In this document: piece after piece, positions 28,728-38,132 of the stretch
Numbering within the stretch: the first letter of the stretch is position 1
Layout of the letters: each line of letters begins with the position of its first letter
From: Gammaproteobacteria bacterium
GTDB lineage: Bacteria; Pseudomonadota; Gammaproteobacteria; Acidiferrobacterales; Sulfurifustaceae
Length of the DNA: 64,000 nucleotides
Assembly: GCA_016199745.1 (NCBI GenBank)
Contig: JACQFZ010000056.1
Location: 115,081-179,080 of the forward strand
Reading direction: 5' to 3'
Made by a program: the position numbers and the translations under genes
Notes under the pieces: generated by a model
Told to the model about the DNA's origin: nothing
What the model saw: the letters and a program-made list of their open reading frames with translations, nothing else
Database searches by the model: none

Positions 28728-28758
28728 TGGCGAGCGAATCGCCAAACTTTTAAGTTTG
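28728..28758. promoter_or_regulatory. Paired inverted repeats upstream of the AddA-like gene
   Basis: TGGCGA/TCGCCA with a 5-base spacer (28728-28744) is directly followed by CAAACTT/AAGTTTG around two T bases (28743-28758), 35 bases before the start codon. Adjacent dyads in a 268-base gap may be an operator or promoter for the helicase gene. No regulator is implied. Confidence 0.3.
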
Positions 28759-28793
28759 CTTACAGGCAGTTAGCCGAATAATCGATTCTTCAG

Positions 28794-31700
28794 ATGATGC
28801 AAGAAAAATCGCCGCCGGACAGCCGATCGGCTACCGACCCCAATCAAAATGCCGTGATTCACGCCGCCGCCGGCACCGGCAAAACCTGGCTGCTGGTCGG
28901 CCGCATGGTCCGGTTATTGCTGAACGGCGCCCGCCCCGGCTCGATCCTGGCGATCACTTTTACCCGTAAAGCGGCCGCCGAAATACAGTTACGCCTACGC
29001 CAACAGCTGTTGGCCATGTGCGAAGCAAACGACGCCGACCTTGCCCGACGGCTACAGGCACTGGGCGCCAGCAGTGCACCCGCCGATCTAGCACGTGCTC
29101 GTCGACTCTACGAAGAGCTGCTGATCGCACCGCACGAGTTGCGCGCCACTACATTCCACGCATTCTGCCAGGAACTCCTGAGCCGCTTTCCGTTGGAGGC
29201 CGGCGTTGCCCCCGGCTTCGAGCTAATCGAGCAAACCGCCGACATCGAAACCGCGGCGTGGCGCGCGCTAGAGGCAGACGTCGCTGAGCGCGGCGGTGTC
29301 CTTGACCGCGCCATCGACGAATTGCTGGAAGAGTGCAACGGGCTCAACAACACGCGCCGGGCGTTGACCGATTTTCTGGTGCATCGTAGCGACTGGTGGG
29401 CTTTTACCGAAGACCAAAGTGATCCGGTTGCCTTCGCCACCCGCACATTGCAGCAAGAATTGGGAATAGACCCGGAACGCGATCCTATCCAACAGCTCGC
29501 TGCCGATCGACGATTTCGCGAGCAAGTTGCCGCATACCTTCGCGGCTTCAATGGCCAGCCCGCCGGCCGGCATCAAGCGAACTTGGACTGCCTGCAGCAG
29601 GCGCTTGCGCCGGATCTCGAACCGCTAACGTTCTATCAGCTGCTTCGCCGCGCCTTTTTGAAGGTCGACGGCGAACCGCGGATATTCGCACCGACCAAGG
29701 CACTAACCCAAACGCTGGGCGCGGCCACGATCCAGATACTGCTCGAACAACATGGACAGATTCTCGATCAGATTCAGGCAACCGCCGACCAGCAATGTCG
29801 GCACAAAACGTTGAGCCGCAGCATCGCCTGGTATCGACTCGGCGAGCGTCTGTTGCAGCACTATCAACAACTCAAGCACGAGCAGGATTTACTCGATTTC
29901 GCCGATCTCGAATGGCTAACCTATCGCATGATCAGCCGCAGCCGCCACGCCGAGTGGGTGCAGTACAAGCTCGATCAGCGCATCGATCACTTGCTGGTCG
30001 ATGAATTTCAAGACACCAATCCGACACAATGGCGCCTGCTGTTGCCGTTACTGCAGGAGATGGCCGCCGGCTCGAGCGAGCGCCAACGCAGCATTTTTCT
30101 GGTTGGCGACGAGAAACAATCGATTTATCGCTTCCGCCGCGCCGACCCGGAGCTCTTGGGGGTGGCCCGCGACTGGTTGCGCGAGCACACGTCGGCGCAG
30201 GTTTTTGAGCAACACATCTCGTGGCGCTCGTCACCGGCGATTATCGAGTTCGTCAACCTAATGTTCAACGAGCCATCGGTAGATGGCTTTGTGCTCAAAG
30301 ATTTCCGGTCGCACGAAACGCATCATCTCGATCAATGGGGACACGTCGAAGTGTTGCCGCTGATTGCACGCGCTGCCGAAGCGGTGGTCGACGCCGCGCC
30401 GTTTCGCAATCCCCTGCAACAACCGCGCGTGCTGGAGGAAGATCAGCGGCATCAGCACGAAGGCAAAATCATCGCTACTCGAATTCAATCGCTAATCGGC
30501 CAAACGATTCCCGATAGGGGCAAAGCACGCGCCATCGGTTACGGCGATATCATCGTGCTACTACGCGATCGCACCCATGTGCGTGCCTACGAAACGGCGC
30601 TACGTGACGCTCATATTCCGTATGTTGGTGCCGGTCGCGGAACGTTTCTCGATGGCTTGGAAGTACGCGATATCGTGCAATTGCTGACGCTACTCATTAC
30701 GCCATTCGACAATCTTGCTCTCGCTACCGTGTTGCGTTCGCCGATTTTCGGCGCCAGCAATGACGATCTCATGGCGCTAGCGGAGCTCGATCCCGACCGA
30801 TCTTGGTACGATCGGCTGCTTGAATCGGCCGGTAACCTAGAAGACGCCAGTGCCCCGTTAGCACGAGCAGCGCGCCTGCTGCCACAGTGGCGCCAACGAG
30901 TCGATCGCATTCCGGTGCACGACTTACTCGATCGTATCTATTACGAAACCAATCTGCCCGAGCGTTATCACCACACCGCACCGCCACATCTGCGGCAACG
31001 CACGAATGCCAATCTGGTACGGCTGCTGGAATTAGCGCTCGAACTCGACAGCGGTCGGTTTCCCAGTGTGGCGCAGTTCTTGTCGCGATTGGCGGCGCTA
31101 ACCGCGGACGACAGCGAATCGTTCGGGACCAGCGATGCCGGCGACCAAGTACGTATCCTTACCATTCACGCCGCCAAGGGCCTGGAAAGCTCGATCGTAT
31201 TTCTGGCCAACTGCGCCCGCAACGCCGGCTCGCGCGAACGCGGCGTACGTGCGCTCGTCGAATGGCCGATCGACGATGCACGGCCGCGGCACTTTTTGTT
31301 GACGGCCGCCAAAGACAACGCCGATCGCCTATCGTGCCAAGCACTGGAACGGCAGGCAGCAGCGGCGTTACGCGAAGAAGCGAATCTGCTCTACGTCGCC
31401 GTCACGCGCGCGCGGCACATGCTGTTCGTTTCCGGCTGCGAACCGGGCAGCCGCGGCGGTAAAACCGGAGACAGTACGCGCGGCTGGTATGGCTTTATCG
31501 AACGACGTCTGCAATCGCTGCCGAGCGATTCGACGACTTGGCAGCTGACGTCGATACGGCAACGCGACGGCGACACGATCTTCAACATCTACGGATCGCT
31601 GACGCAGGGAACAGTGCCGGCAACATCGGTCAAAGCGGCGCCGACCGCAGCGATCGTCGTGACGATCGATCCAGCCCTCACCCATCCATTCGCATTAAAA

Positions 31701-32273
31701 ATACGTTCGTCCACGATCGTGCAGCCGAGCCACGTCGCCGAACCGACGCCGAACGACGACGATAACGGACCAGACGTAGCCGCGCTGTCCGAGGCGAAGC
31801 AACGCGGCATCGTCATTCATCGCATGCTGGAACGGCTGACCACACCGCCGTTCGATCGTGCGGCCATACGCAAAAATGTATGGGGTGAATTTTCCGAGAA
31901 ATTACCGGGAGACTGGCTCGAGGCAAGTTGGCAAGAAGCATGCGCGGTGATCGACGCACCATCACATCGCGCATTCTTCGATATCGCTGAATTTCAAGAA
32001 GCGCGCAATGAAGTTTCAATTCTTTATCATGCAAATGATCGTGATATATCAGGCGTGATCGATCGATTGATTATTCGCAAACGCGATTTGGTATTGATCG
32101 ATTACAAAACGCAACGCCCAGCGACTGGCGATATTGCCGCGCTGGCGGTGCAGTATGTTCCGCAGCTTAAGCTCTACGCCCATGGATTACGTCGACTCTG
32201 GCCCGGCCGAAATTTGCTAGCGGTTTTGATATTCACCGCCAGTTGTCGCTATTTCGAAGTGGACGTCGATTAG
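28794..32273 (+). CDS. AddA-like UvrD/RecB helicase-nuclease
   Basis: 1159 aa. SF1A helicase motifs: Walker A HAAAGTGKTWLL near 25, ITFTRKAAAE (Ia), LLVDEFQDTNPTQW (II) near 400, FLVGDEKQSIYRFRRADP (III), and VRILTIHAAKGLE (V) near 785. The C-terminal RecB-type nuclease has SGVIDRLIIRKRDLVLIDYKTQRP near 1085-1105. As the partner of the AddB-like protein it would unwind and degrade DNA ends in recombinational repair. No strong ribosome site precedes the ATG. There is no recC/recD nearby, consistent with an AddAB-type rather than a RecBCD system. Confidence 0.9.
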   Translation: MMQEKSPPDSRSATDPNQNAVIHAAAGTGKTWLLVGRMVRLLLNGARPGSILAITFTRKAAAEIQLRLRQQLLAMCEANDADLARRLQALGASSAPADLARARRLYEELLIAPHELRATTFHAFCQELLSRFPLEAGVAPGFELIEQTADIETAAWRALEADVAERGGVLDRAIDELLEECNGLNNTRRALTDFLVHRSDWWAFTEDQSDPVAFATRTLQQELGIDPERDPIQQLAADRRFREQVAAYLRGFNGQPAGRHQANLDCLQQALAPDLEPLTFYQLLRRAFLKVDGEPRIFAPTKALTQTLGAATIQILLEQHGQILDQIQATADQQCRHKTLSRSIAWYRLGERLLQHYQQLKHEQDLLDFADLEWLTYRMISRSRHAEWVQYKLDQRIDHLLVDEFQDTNPTQWRLLLPLLQEMAAGSSERQRSIFLVGDEKQSIYRFRRADPELLGVARDWLREHTSAQVFEQHISWRSSPAIIEFVNLMFNEPSVDGFVLKDFRSHETHHLDQWGHVEVLPLIARAAEAVVDAAPFRNPLQQPRVLEEDQRHQHEGKIIATRIQSLIGQTIPDRGKARAIGYGDIIVLLRDRTHVRAYETALRDAHIPYVGAGRGTFLDGLEVRDIVQLLTLLITPFDNLALATVLRSPIFGASNDDLMALAELDPDRSWYDRLLESAGNLEDASAPLARAARLLPQWRQRVDRIPVHDLLDRIYYETNLPERYHHTAPPHLRQRTNANLVRLLELALELDSGRFPSVAQFLSRLAALTADDSESFGTSDAGDQVRILTIHAAKGLESSIVFLANCARNAGSRERGVRALVEWPIDDARPRHFLLTAAKDNADRLSCQALERQAAAALREEANLLYVAVTRARHMLFVSGCEPGSRGGKTGDSTRGWYGFIERRLQSLPSDSTTWQLTSIRQRDGDTIFNIYGSLTQGTVPATSVKAAPTAAIVVTIDPALTHPFALKIRSSTIVQPSHVAEPTPNDDDNGPDVAALSEAKQRGIVIHRMLERLTTPPFDRAAIRKNVWGEFSEKLPGDWLEASWQEACAVIDAPSHRAFFDIAEFQEARNEVSILYHANDRDISGVIDRLIIRKRDLVLIDYKTQRPATGDIAALAVQYVPQLKLYAHGLRRLWPGRNLLAVLIFTASCRYFEVDVD

Positions 32274-32292
32274 CTGGAAAGTCTGGTCAAGT

Positions 32293-33465
32293 CTATTTAG
32301 CGTCGGACGTCATCTCGCTGGCCGCCACTGCGACGCGATTACGGCCCGATTGCTTGGCCGAGTAGAGCGCGCCATCGGCTTGCTCGAATAGCCGAGCCGC
32401 CAGTGGTGTCGCCGCATCGTTCGTCGGCACATCGAGACAAGCGACGCCGATGCTGACAGTAACGGGGATGGACCTTTGACCACTGATCGCAAACGGATGA
32501 TGCGCCACGCTGTGGCATAACCGCCGGGCAATCGCCGCGCCCTGCTCCACGGTCGTATTCGGCAACAACAACATGAATTCTTCACCGCCGTAACGGGCTA
32601 ACAAGTCGACACCGCGTAGATCGCGCCCCAGCAATGCGGCCACCTGCTGCAGCACCTGGTCACCGACTTGGTGACCATACTGATCATTCACTGCTTTGAA
32701 ATGATCGATGTCGGCCAACATGTAGACCAGCGGCTCGCGCCGGCGCAACCAACGTTCGATCTCTTCGTTAAGGCGGCGCTCAAAGAATCGCCGATTAGCG
32801 ACCTCTGTCAGCGGATCGACGAAACTATAAACCCGCAGGCGCTCATGATGAACCGCATTGTCGATGCACATAGCCGTCACCGCCGCCAAATGCTCGAGTA
32901 AGTCGGTAGCAACGTCGGGCGTGAAATGACCGGTATCGATACTGCCCTGATTGAGCGCGCCGATCAGTTGACCGCGCAATACTAACGGTGCCAGCGCGAA
33001 CGAACCCAGTGGTCGTGGATAAGTGGGGAACAACAACGCCTGCGTGTCGCGATCACTGACGTCCAAACGCGGACGCCGTGAATCGCCGAACAAACGCTGC
33101 AATGACTCTTGGGAAATGCTGATGAACGACTCGACGGCGGTAACACCATCGGTAGCGCCTTCACCGCGGCCGAGCAACCGCGCCATCTCGTACTCGGGAT
33201 CGAAACACGCCAAGCTGACACAATCGACCCGCGGAAAGGTGCGCGGTAATTCGGAAACGATCACCGACACCAGCTCGCGCAACGAATGCGCGCCGATCAA
33301 CGCCAACTCTATTCGATGGAACCCACCCCAAATACGTTCGTTATCGCGCAGCTGCTGTTTGAGTTGCGCCAACTCGCTCGTGAGCCGGTCGCTTGCAAAA
33401 AGTGCCGACCGGCCCGCCGCTTTCGCGGGAATATTTTTTGTCGGTGGCTTCCGATCAAGAGCCAT
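32293..33465 (-). CDS. Diguanylate cyclase with N-terminal DUF484/GAF-like domain
   Basis: 390 aa from ATG 33465, which overlaps the end of the DsbC-like gene by 11 bases; the frame open to 33648 is not used. Residues 30-235 resemble DUF484 (LKQQLRDNERIWGGFHRIE, LAPLVLRGQLIGALNQGS), a GAF-type sensor. The GGDEF domain starts at DPLTEVANRRFF near 245, and ARYGGEEFMLLL carries an intact GGEEF active site. RGVD five residues ahead is the RxxD inhibitory site. It should make cyclic-di-GMP with feedback inhibition. No membrane segment is visible. Confidence 0.9.
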   Translation of the reverse strand: MALDRKPPTKNIPAKAAGRSALFASDRLTSELAQLKQQLRDNERIWGGFHRIELALIGAHSLRELVSVIVSELPRTFPRVDCVSLACFDPEYEMARLLGRGEGATDGVTAVESFISISQESLQRLFGDSRRPRLDVSDRDTQALLFPTYPRPLGSFALAPLVLRGQLIGALNQGSIDTGHFTPDVATDLLEHLAAVTAMCIDNAVHHERLRVYSFVDPLTEVANRRFFERRLNEEIERWLRRREPLVYMLADIDHFKAVNDQYGHQVGDQVLQQVAALLGRDLRGVDLLARYGGEEFMLLLPNTTVEQGAAIARRLCHSVAHHPFAISGQRSIPVTVSIGVACLDVPTNDAATPLAARLFEQADGALYSAKQSGRNRVAVAASEMTSDAK

Positions 33466-34204
33466 TCTTGCTCGCGGCTGGCGCCGGAGCGAGGCCGAGC
33501 ATCGCGAGTAGTTGCGGTACCGGTGCGTAACCGCCCAATTGCCTGCCATCATCGAAGAAGATCGCCGGCGTACCGCTAATACCGAGGTGCCGACCGAGCT
33601 CGTATTCTTTATCGACTGGGTTTGCGCAAGTCTTGCGTTCGATTTCACCGCCCGCTTTGGCGATACCTACCGCCTTGACGCGATCCGCTGAGCACCAAAC
33701 CGATACCGCCTTATAGTACGACTCCGTATTCGGACCGGAACGCGGGAACGCTAGATAACGGACTTTGACGCCGTGCTTATTGAGTTCCGGCACATCGAGA
33801 TGAAGCTTGCGGCAATAAGCGCAATCGACATCGGTAAACACCGTGATCGTGCGCTTCGGCTGCTTCGGTCCCATGACAATCATGTTTTTCTCGCCGATCG
33901 CGTCGATTAAACGGATCGCCGTCTTTTCCCGCCATGCCGCCGTTAGATTCGTGCGCGTAGCTACGTCATAAAGGTCGCCGGCCAAAAGATGCTTACCGTC
34001 GGCGCTCACATAAACGATCTGCAAACCGTCCTCGACTTCATACCAACCGGGAACGGGTGACGGCCGCATCGTATCGACCGAAAAACCGGGCATAGCTTTG
34101 GTGATTTTTTCCTTTATGGCGGCGAAATCGGCGTCGGACGGCGTTGCCGCGGCGGCCAAGGAAAACCAGGAGAACGATATAGCAAGTAACAAAAAACGAA
34201 GCAT
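33455..34204 (-). CDS. dsbC: Thiol:disulfide isomerase, DsbC/DsbG family
   Basis: 249 aa. A signal peptide (MLRFLLLAISFSWFSLAAAA) sends it to the periplasm. An N-terminal dimerisation region precedes the thioredoxin-like domain with TVFTDVDCAYCRKLH, the CxxC being CAYC near 127-130, and cis-proline GTPAIFF near 220. The second cysteine pair (VWCSAD, RKTC) is typical of DsbC. It shuffles wrong disulfides and is kept reduced by DsbD. Its tail has an extra APAPAASKNGS. It precedes and overlaps the diguanylate cyclase gene, an unusual pairing. Confidence 0.93.
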   Translation of the reverse strand: MLRFLLLAISFSWFSLAAAATPSDADFAAIKEKITKAMPGFSVDTMRPSPVPGWYEVEDGLQIVYVSADGKHLLAGDLYDVATRTNLTAAWREKTAIRLIDAIGEKNMIVMGPKQPKRTITVFTDVDCAYCRKLHLDVPELNKHGVKVRYLAFPRSGPNTESYYKAVSVWCSADRVKAVGIAKAGGEIERKTCANPVDKEYELGRHLGISGTPAIFFDDGRQLGGYAPVPQLLAMLGLAPAPAASKNGS

Positions 34205-34482
34205 GGTGTGTTTCTCAGTAGCGGCGGCACAACGTGTGCCCCATGGGACAAATAATACTAACGGCCTCGGAACAAAACCAGGTAAGTCAATGAATTAGTC
34301 GCCACCACGAAGTTGCATCCGCCTGTCGGCTGATCGCCACAGCGTGTCTAACGTTTATCGCATCGATTCGTCGCGCCTCGTCGTCGGGATACTGGCGGTT
34401 TTCGATGCCGACCGGCTAATCGATCCGTTAAAGAACAGCGACTTGGCTGGCCAGCGGCGGGCAAGTTCATACGCTATATTTT

Positions 34483-37071
34483 TTGAACAGACGCCATAAA
34501 ACAACTACCTTGGACCAACTACCGAATAGCATCGTCGCCACCCACGAGCGACCGATACATCGATTTGCCGCTTGGATCGGCTGGAGAAGCATCAGAGGCC
34601 GTTACCTCTATGCGGCATCAGCCTTTATCCTGCTGCTTATCGGTGCCGCTTGGGTTGCCGACGTGCGGGTACAACATACTTCTTTACGCAGTGATTCCAA
34701 CACCGTCGAACGTAACACCATCCGCCGGTCGTTACGCGCCATTACCGATGATCTGCGGAAAATGGAATCGGCATTACACGAATTTCTCCTGGTCCCGGCC
34801 GCCAACGATCGTACTCGGGTGGAAACACAGCTCAACAATGCCCGCCTCGAAGTCAATCGGTTGATAACTGCCAGCTGGATCGACCAAAACGAAAATACAC
34901 ATGTCACATTAAAAAAGCTGATCGGCGATTTACAACAACTCAGCGAGGAAGCCGATCGACTTATGGCGACGCGCGCGTCGCTGGGCCGGACCGCCCTGCC
35001 CAATGTCGATACTGTGTTGCCGCTACTACACGACAACTTTCGACCTTTGTTAATTAAATTATGGGATGGCTTAGAAGCGCTCGAAGCAAGCGTCGAAATA
35101 CGCTCCGTCGAAGACATGTCGGTGTTGGCGCAAACAGCCGATGAATTGTCGGGGGCGATTTGGCTGCTGGTAGTCGCCGGTACCATCGTCACCTGCATCG
35201 GCTACCTCTTCTTCGAAATCAACATCCGCCGGCCATTGGCTCAGGTAGCGAGCGCGCTGAAGGCCGAAGCCGATGGTGTTGCCACGGTACTGCTCACACA
35301 CGGTTCGACCGAAGAAACGAACGATCTAATAACAGCGTTCGACCGCATGCGCCATCAGGTGCACTCGCGCCAAAAACGCCTCGAAACCATTCTCGACAAT
35401 GCCGCCGAAGGCATCATTACCTTCGACAGCAGCGGCCTGATCGAGCGCTTCAACAAAGCCGCCGAACGACTATTCGGTTACAACGAAGATGAGATCGTCG
35501 GTAAGAATATCGAGTTGTTAATCCTGCCCGACGTCGGCGAAAAGCGGAAGGGCTACGCGCAGCACTTCATCAGGACGAAGATGCAGCAACTAATCGGTCA
35601 GGAAGGCGAAGTTACCGGCCGTCATAAGGACGGCAGTACATTCGCCATGGCACTCAAAATAAGCCGTATCGCGCTCGACGGAAATGAGCTCTACACCGGC
35701 CTAGTCGCTGACATCAGCGAGCGTAAGGCCATGGTCGAGCATCTGAAAAATATGGCCGAGCACGACGGTCTCACCGGCCTTTACAACCGCACCTATTTTC
35801 AGCAGGAGCTGGAACGAGTGGTCGAGCGTGCCCGCCGCTCACAGAGTTCGAGTAGCGCCGTGCTGTACGTCGATCTCGACAACTTCAAATATGTGAACGA
35901 CACCCTCGGCCACGCCGCCGGCGATCAATTGCTGATCGAAGTCGCCGGCATCCTGCACAAACGCTCGCGCAAGAGCGATCTCATCGCCCGCTTCGGCGGC
36001 GATGAATTTACCGTGTTGCTGTATGACACCACGCCGGAGCTGGCGTTGTCGGCCGCCGAATCGTTCCGCAAGAAGCTAGCGAACTATAACTTTCGGCATG
36101 AGGGCGAACAGGTCGATATCGGTTGCTCGATCGGTGTCGCCGCCATCGGCCCCGACACCACTTCCGCCGAAGAAGCGTTGTCACACGCCGATGTCGCTTG
36201 TCATCTGGCGAAACGTAATGGCCGCAATCAAGTACACGCATTCGTGCCGTCGGATGCCGACAGCGTCGCCGCCATGTCGCTCGACATGGGTTGGTCGCGT
36301 CGCATCAAAGAAGCCATCGAGCACAACCATTTCACGCTCGCGTGCCAGCCGATCGTAAACGTAGCCACCGGCGATACCGATGCCTACGAAGTGTTAATCC
36401 GGCTACTCGACGAAGCGGGTAATCTCATCATGCCGTCCGGCTTCCTGCCGTCGGCCGACCGCTTTGGGCTGTCGACTGAAATCGACAAGTGGGTCATTAA
36501 AAACGCGATTGAAACGCTCAGGGATCAGCGAGCACAACTGCCCGGTCTGCGCTACTCCATCAACTTATCGGGGCAAACGCTAAGTAATCCAACGGTGTGC
36601 GATTTGATCCAGCAAATTCTCTGGGAGACGGAGCTCGATCCCAGTGCGTTGACATTCGAGGTAACCGAAACCGTTGCTATTACCGACATGTCGACAGCGC
36701 AGACTTTCCTATCGCGCCTGCGTGAGATGGGTTGCCGTACCGCGCTCGATGACTTCGGGTCGGGCATGTCGTCGTTCGCTTACTTGCGTGATTTGCCGGT
36801 CGACTACGTGAAAATCGATGGTCGATTTGTACGTAATTTGGCATCGAATACGGTCGATCAAGCGATCTTCAGAGCGATCAACGACGTGGTTCATGCTTTC
36901 GGCAAACAGACCGTGGCCGAGTTCGTTGAAAACGAACGCATCTATGAAATCGTCAAAGAGTACGGTGTCGACTACGCGCAAGGTTATTATTTGGGCCGGC
37001 CGGACGTGACCGTGCCATGCCGAGCGATCGCCGAACGTCTCGGGCAAACGCCGATCTGTCACATCCGTTAA
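34483..37071 (+). CDS. Membrane PAS-GGDEF-EAL cyclic-di-GMP protein
   Basis: About 862 aa. Membrane segments near 42-62 and 226-246 enclose a periplasmic sensor, followed by a HAMP-like linker and a PAS domain (LETILDNAAEGIITFDSSG near 300). A GGDEF domain has HDGLTGLYNR and ARFGGDEFTVLL, with RKSD as the RxxD site. An EAL domain has YEVLIRL in place of EAL but keeps the metal and catalytic residues INLSG, FEVTET, LDDFGSG and VKIDGRF. Both synthesis and breakdown of cyclic-di-GMP are possible. The start is unclear: TTG 34483 is the first start-type codon in frame, has no ribosome site, and sits just after TATATT. Confidence 0.9.
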   Translation: MNRRHKTTTLDQLPNSIVATHERPIHRFAAWIGWRSIRGRYLYAASAFILLLIGAAWVADVRVQHTSLRSDSNTVERNTIRRSLRAITDDLRKMESALHEFLLVPAANDRTRVETQLNNARLEVNRLITASWIDQNENTHVTLKKLIGDLQQLSEEADRLMATRASLGRTALPNVDTVLPLLHDNFRPLLIKLWDGLEALEASVEIRSVEDMSVLAQTADELSGAIWLLVVAGTIVTCIGYLFFEINIRRPLAQVASALKAEADGVATVLLTHGSTEETNDLITAFDRMRHQVHSRQKRLETILDNAAEGIITFDSSGLIERFNKAAERLFGYNEDEIVGKNIELLILPDVGEKRKGYAQHFIRTKMQQLIGQEGEVTGRHKDGSTFAMALKISRIALDGNELYTGLVADISERKAMVEHLKNMAEHDGLTGLYNRTYFQQELERVVERARRSQSSSSAVLYVDLDNFKYVNDTLGHAAGDQLLIEVAGILHKRSRKSDLIARFGGDEFTVLLYDTTPELALSAAESFRKKLANYNFRHEGEQVDIGCSIGVAAIGPDTTSAEEALSHADVACHLAKRNGRNQVHAFVPSDADSVAAMSLDMGWSRRIKEAIEHNHFTLACQPIVNVATGDTDAYEVLIRLLDEAGNLIMPSGFLPSADRFGLSTEIDKWVIKNAIETLRDQRAQLPGLRYSINLSGQTLSNPTVCDLIQQILWETELDPSALTFEVTETVAITDMSTAQTFLSRLREMGCRTALDDFGSGMSSFAYLRDLPVDYVKIDGRFVRNLASNTVDQAIFRAINDVVHAFGKQTVAEFVENERIYEIVKEYGVDYAQGYYLGRPDVTVPCRAIAERLGQTPICHIR

Positions 37072-37102
37072 CAAAGAAAACCCGCGGCCGAACGGCCGCG
37101 GG
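37072..37102 (-). terminator. Rho-independent terminator of the FGE-like gene
   Basis: A 10-bp perfect GC stem (CCCGCGGCCG / CGGCCGCGGG, loop of 2) is followed on the minus strand by TTTTCTTTG, 24 bases after the stop of the gene at 37127. It may also serve the forward gene ending at 37071. Confidence 0.85.
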
Positions 37103-37126
37103 CGAAATCAACTCCGAGGGGTTTCT

Positions 37127-37882
37127 TTAGCGAGCGCAGCGGAAGCCGAGCCAGCTGAAACCGGTACCGTTGTAAGAAATGTCATTGAACAATTGCACAA
37201 CACCTGCGGTACCAACCGTGGCTAGCTTCTGACCGATATAGCCGGCCGCGGCCGGACGGCTGTCGTCCGTCGGATTGTCGCTGGCCTTCTTCTTGATCGA
37301 GCCCGACAGCAAGTTGTCGATCCATTCGGCGTGGCCGTCGGTGATATCGGTCAAGTTGCCGGTGGCACGCGCGGTGATCCATTCACCCGCCGTCAGCAAG
37401 CGCTTACCGGCGTTAGCGCAGGCAATCGCTGCTTGGCCGTACGTGAGCGTATTGTTCACGGCCGATCCCGGCGTGGCGCGGCTCTGCGCCACCACATCGG
37501 CGCAACCCGTGCCTTCGATGGTGCACGTCCCTGGAATCGCCGTCACTGCAGTCGCACCATCACCCGGCGCGCTCCAAAGACTGGCGGGATGCTTGTCGAC
37601 GCAGATCGAACCGACACGCACCATCTCATCGCTGGCGTTGTTACCGGTACACGCAGCACCGATACCACCTTCGAGGGCGGTAATACGCGTGTTGTTATCG
37701 TTGATTGCTGTCTTCAGATGATTGAGTTTGGTATTAACATCCGACGAGCTGATCGTCGAACCGGCAGAGTAGTTGTAGTCATCGCTAACGTTAGCGGCAA
37801 AAACGATCACCGCACTCGACGCGATACCAAGAACAATGCCACTCGTCCAACCCAAAGAAAACCGTTTATTCGTCGCTTTCAT
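37127..37882 (-). CDS. Secreted protein with FGE-sulfatase (SUMF1)-like fold
   Basis: 251 aa. An N-terminal membrane/signal segment (SGIVLGIASSAVIVFAAN) is followed by a short coiled region (SSSDVNTKLNHLKTAINDNNTRITALEG). Then comes a domain with SICVDKHPASLW, IACANAGKRLLTAGEWITARATG and the ending FSWLGFRCAR, which resemble the ID+YEVT, AGKRLPTEAEW and GFRCxR landmarks of the formylglycine-generating-enzyme/C-lectin fold. It is smaller than true FGE and I see no catalytic evidence, so a binding role outside the membrane is more likely. AAGGAG lies eight bases before the ATG. Upstream is the small poly-Gly lipoprotein gene. Confidence 0.7.
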   Translation of the reverse strand: MKATNKRFSLGWTSGIVLGIASSAVIVFAANVSDDYNYSAGSTISSSDVNTKLNHLKTAINDNNTRITALEGGIGAACTGNNASDEMVRVGSICVDKHPASLWSAPGDGATAVTAIPGTCTIEGTGCADVVAQSRATPGSAVNNTLTYGQAAIACANAGKRLLTAGEWITARATGNLTDITDGHAEWIDNLLSGSIKKKASDNPTDDSRPAAAGYIGQKLATVGTAGVVQLFNDISYNGTGFSWLGFRCAR

Positions 37883-37937
37883 TGCAACTGCTCCTTCCTC
37901 GTTGTCATTGAAATGTTATTAGTCAACTTACGTCGGG

Positions 37938-38132
37938 TTAGCTGCCCCACTTGCAGTTATCCCACTTCGAGCTATCCCAGACGCAGGCATCGGCCGACCC
38001 ACCACCACCACCGCCGCCGCCGTCATCACCTCCACCACCGCCGCCCCCACCGCAAGCTGTCAACAACGCGAGCAGCGGCATCAGCAACAGACCGCTGATC
38101 CACTTTCGCTTAAGGTTGATGATTCGCCACAT
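37938..38132 (-). CDS. Small poly-glycine lipoprotein
   Basis: 64 aa from ATG 38132 with GGAGG eight bases upstream; a GTG at 38147 opens the frame earlier. The signal peptide ends in the lipobox LLTAC with Cys27. The mature protein starts with eight Gly, two Asp, eight Gly, then a short tail with CVWDSSKWDNCKWGS, rich in Trp and with two Cys that may pair. Poly-Gly next to a lipid anchor looks like a flexible tether. The family is not one I can name. It is followed after 55 bases by the FGE-like gene in the same direction. Confidence 0.7.
   Translation of the reverse strand: MWRIINLKRKWISGLLLMPLLALLTACGGGGGGGGDDGGGGGGGGSADACVWDSSKWDNCKWGS

Noticed and set aside
37938..38132. Poly-glycine tract as a sequencing artefact or simple repeat only
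   Set aside because: It is flanked by a proper lipobox and a Cys/Trp tail in one frame with a strong ribosome site, so a real small lipoprotein is more likely.
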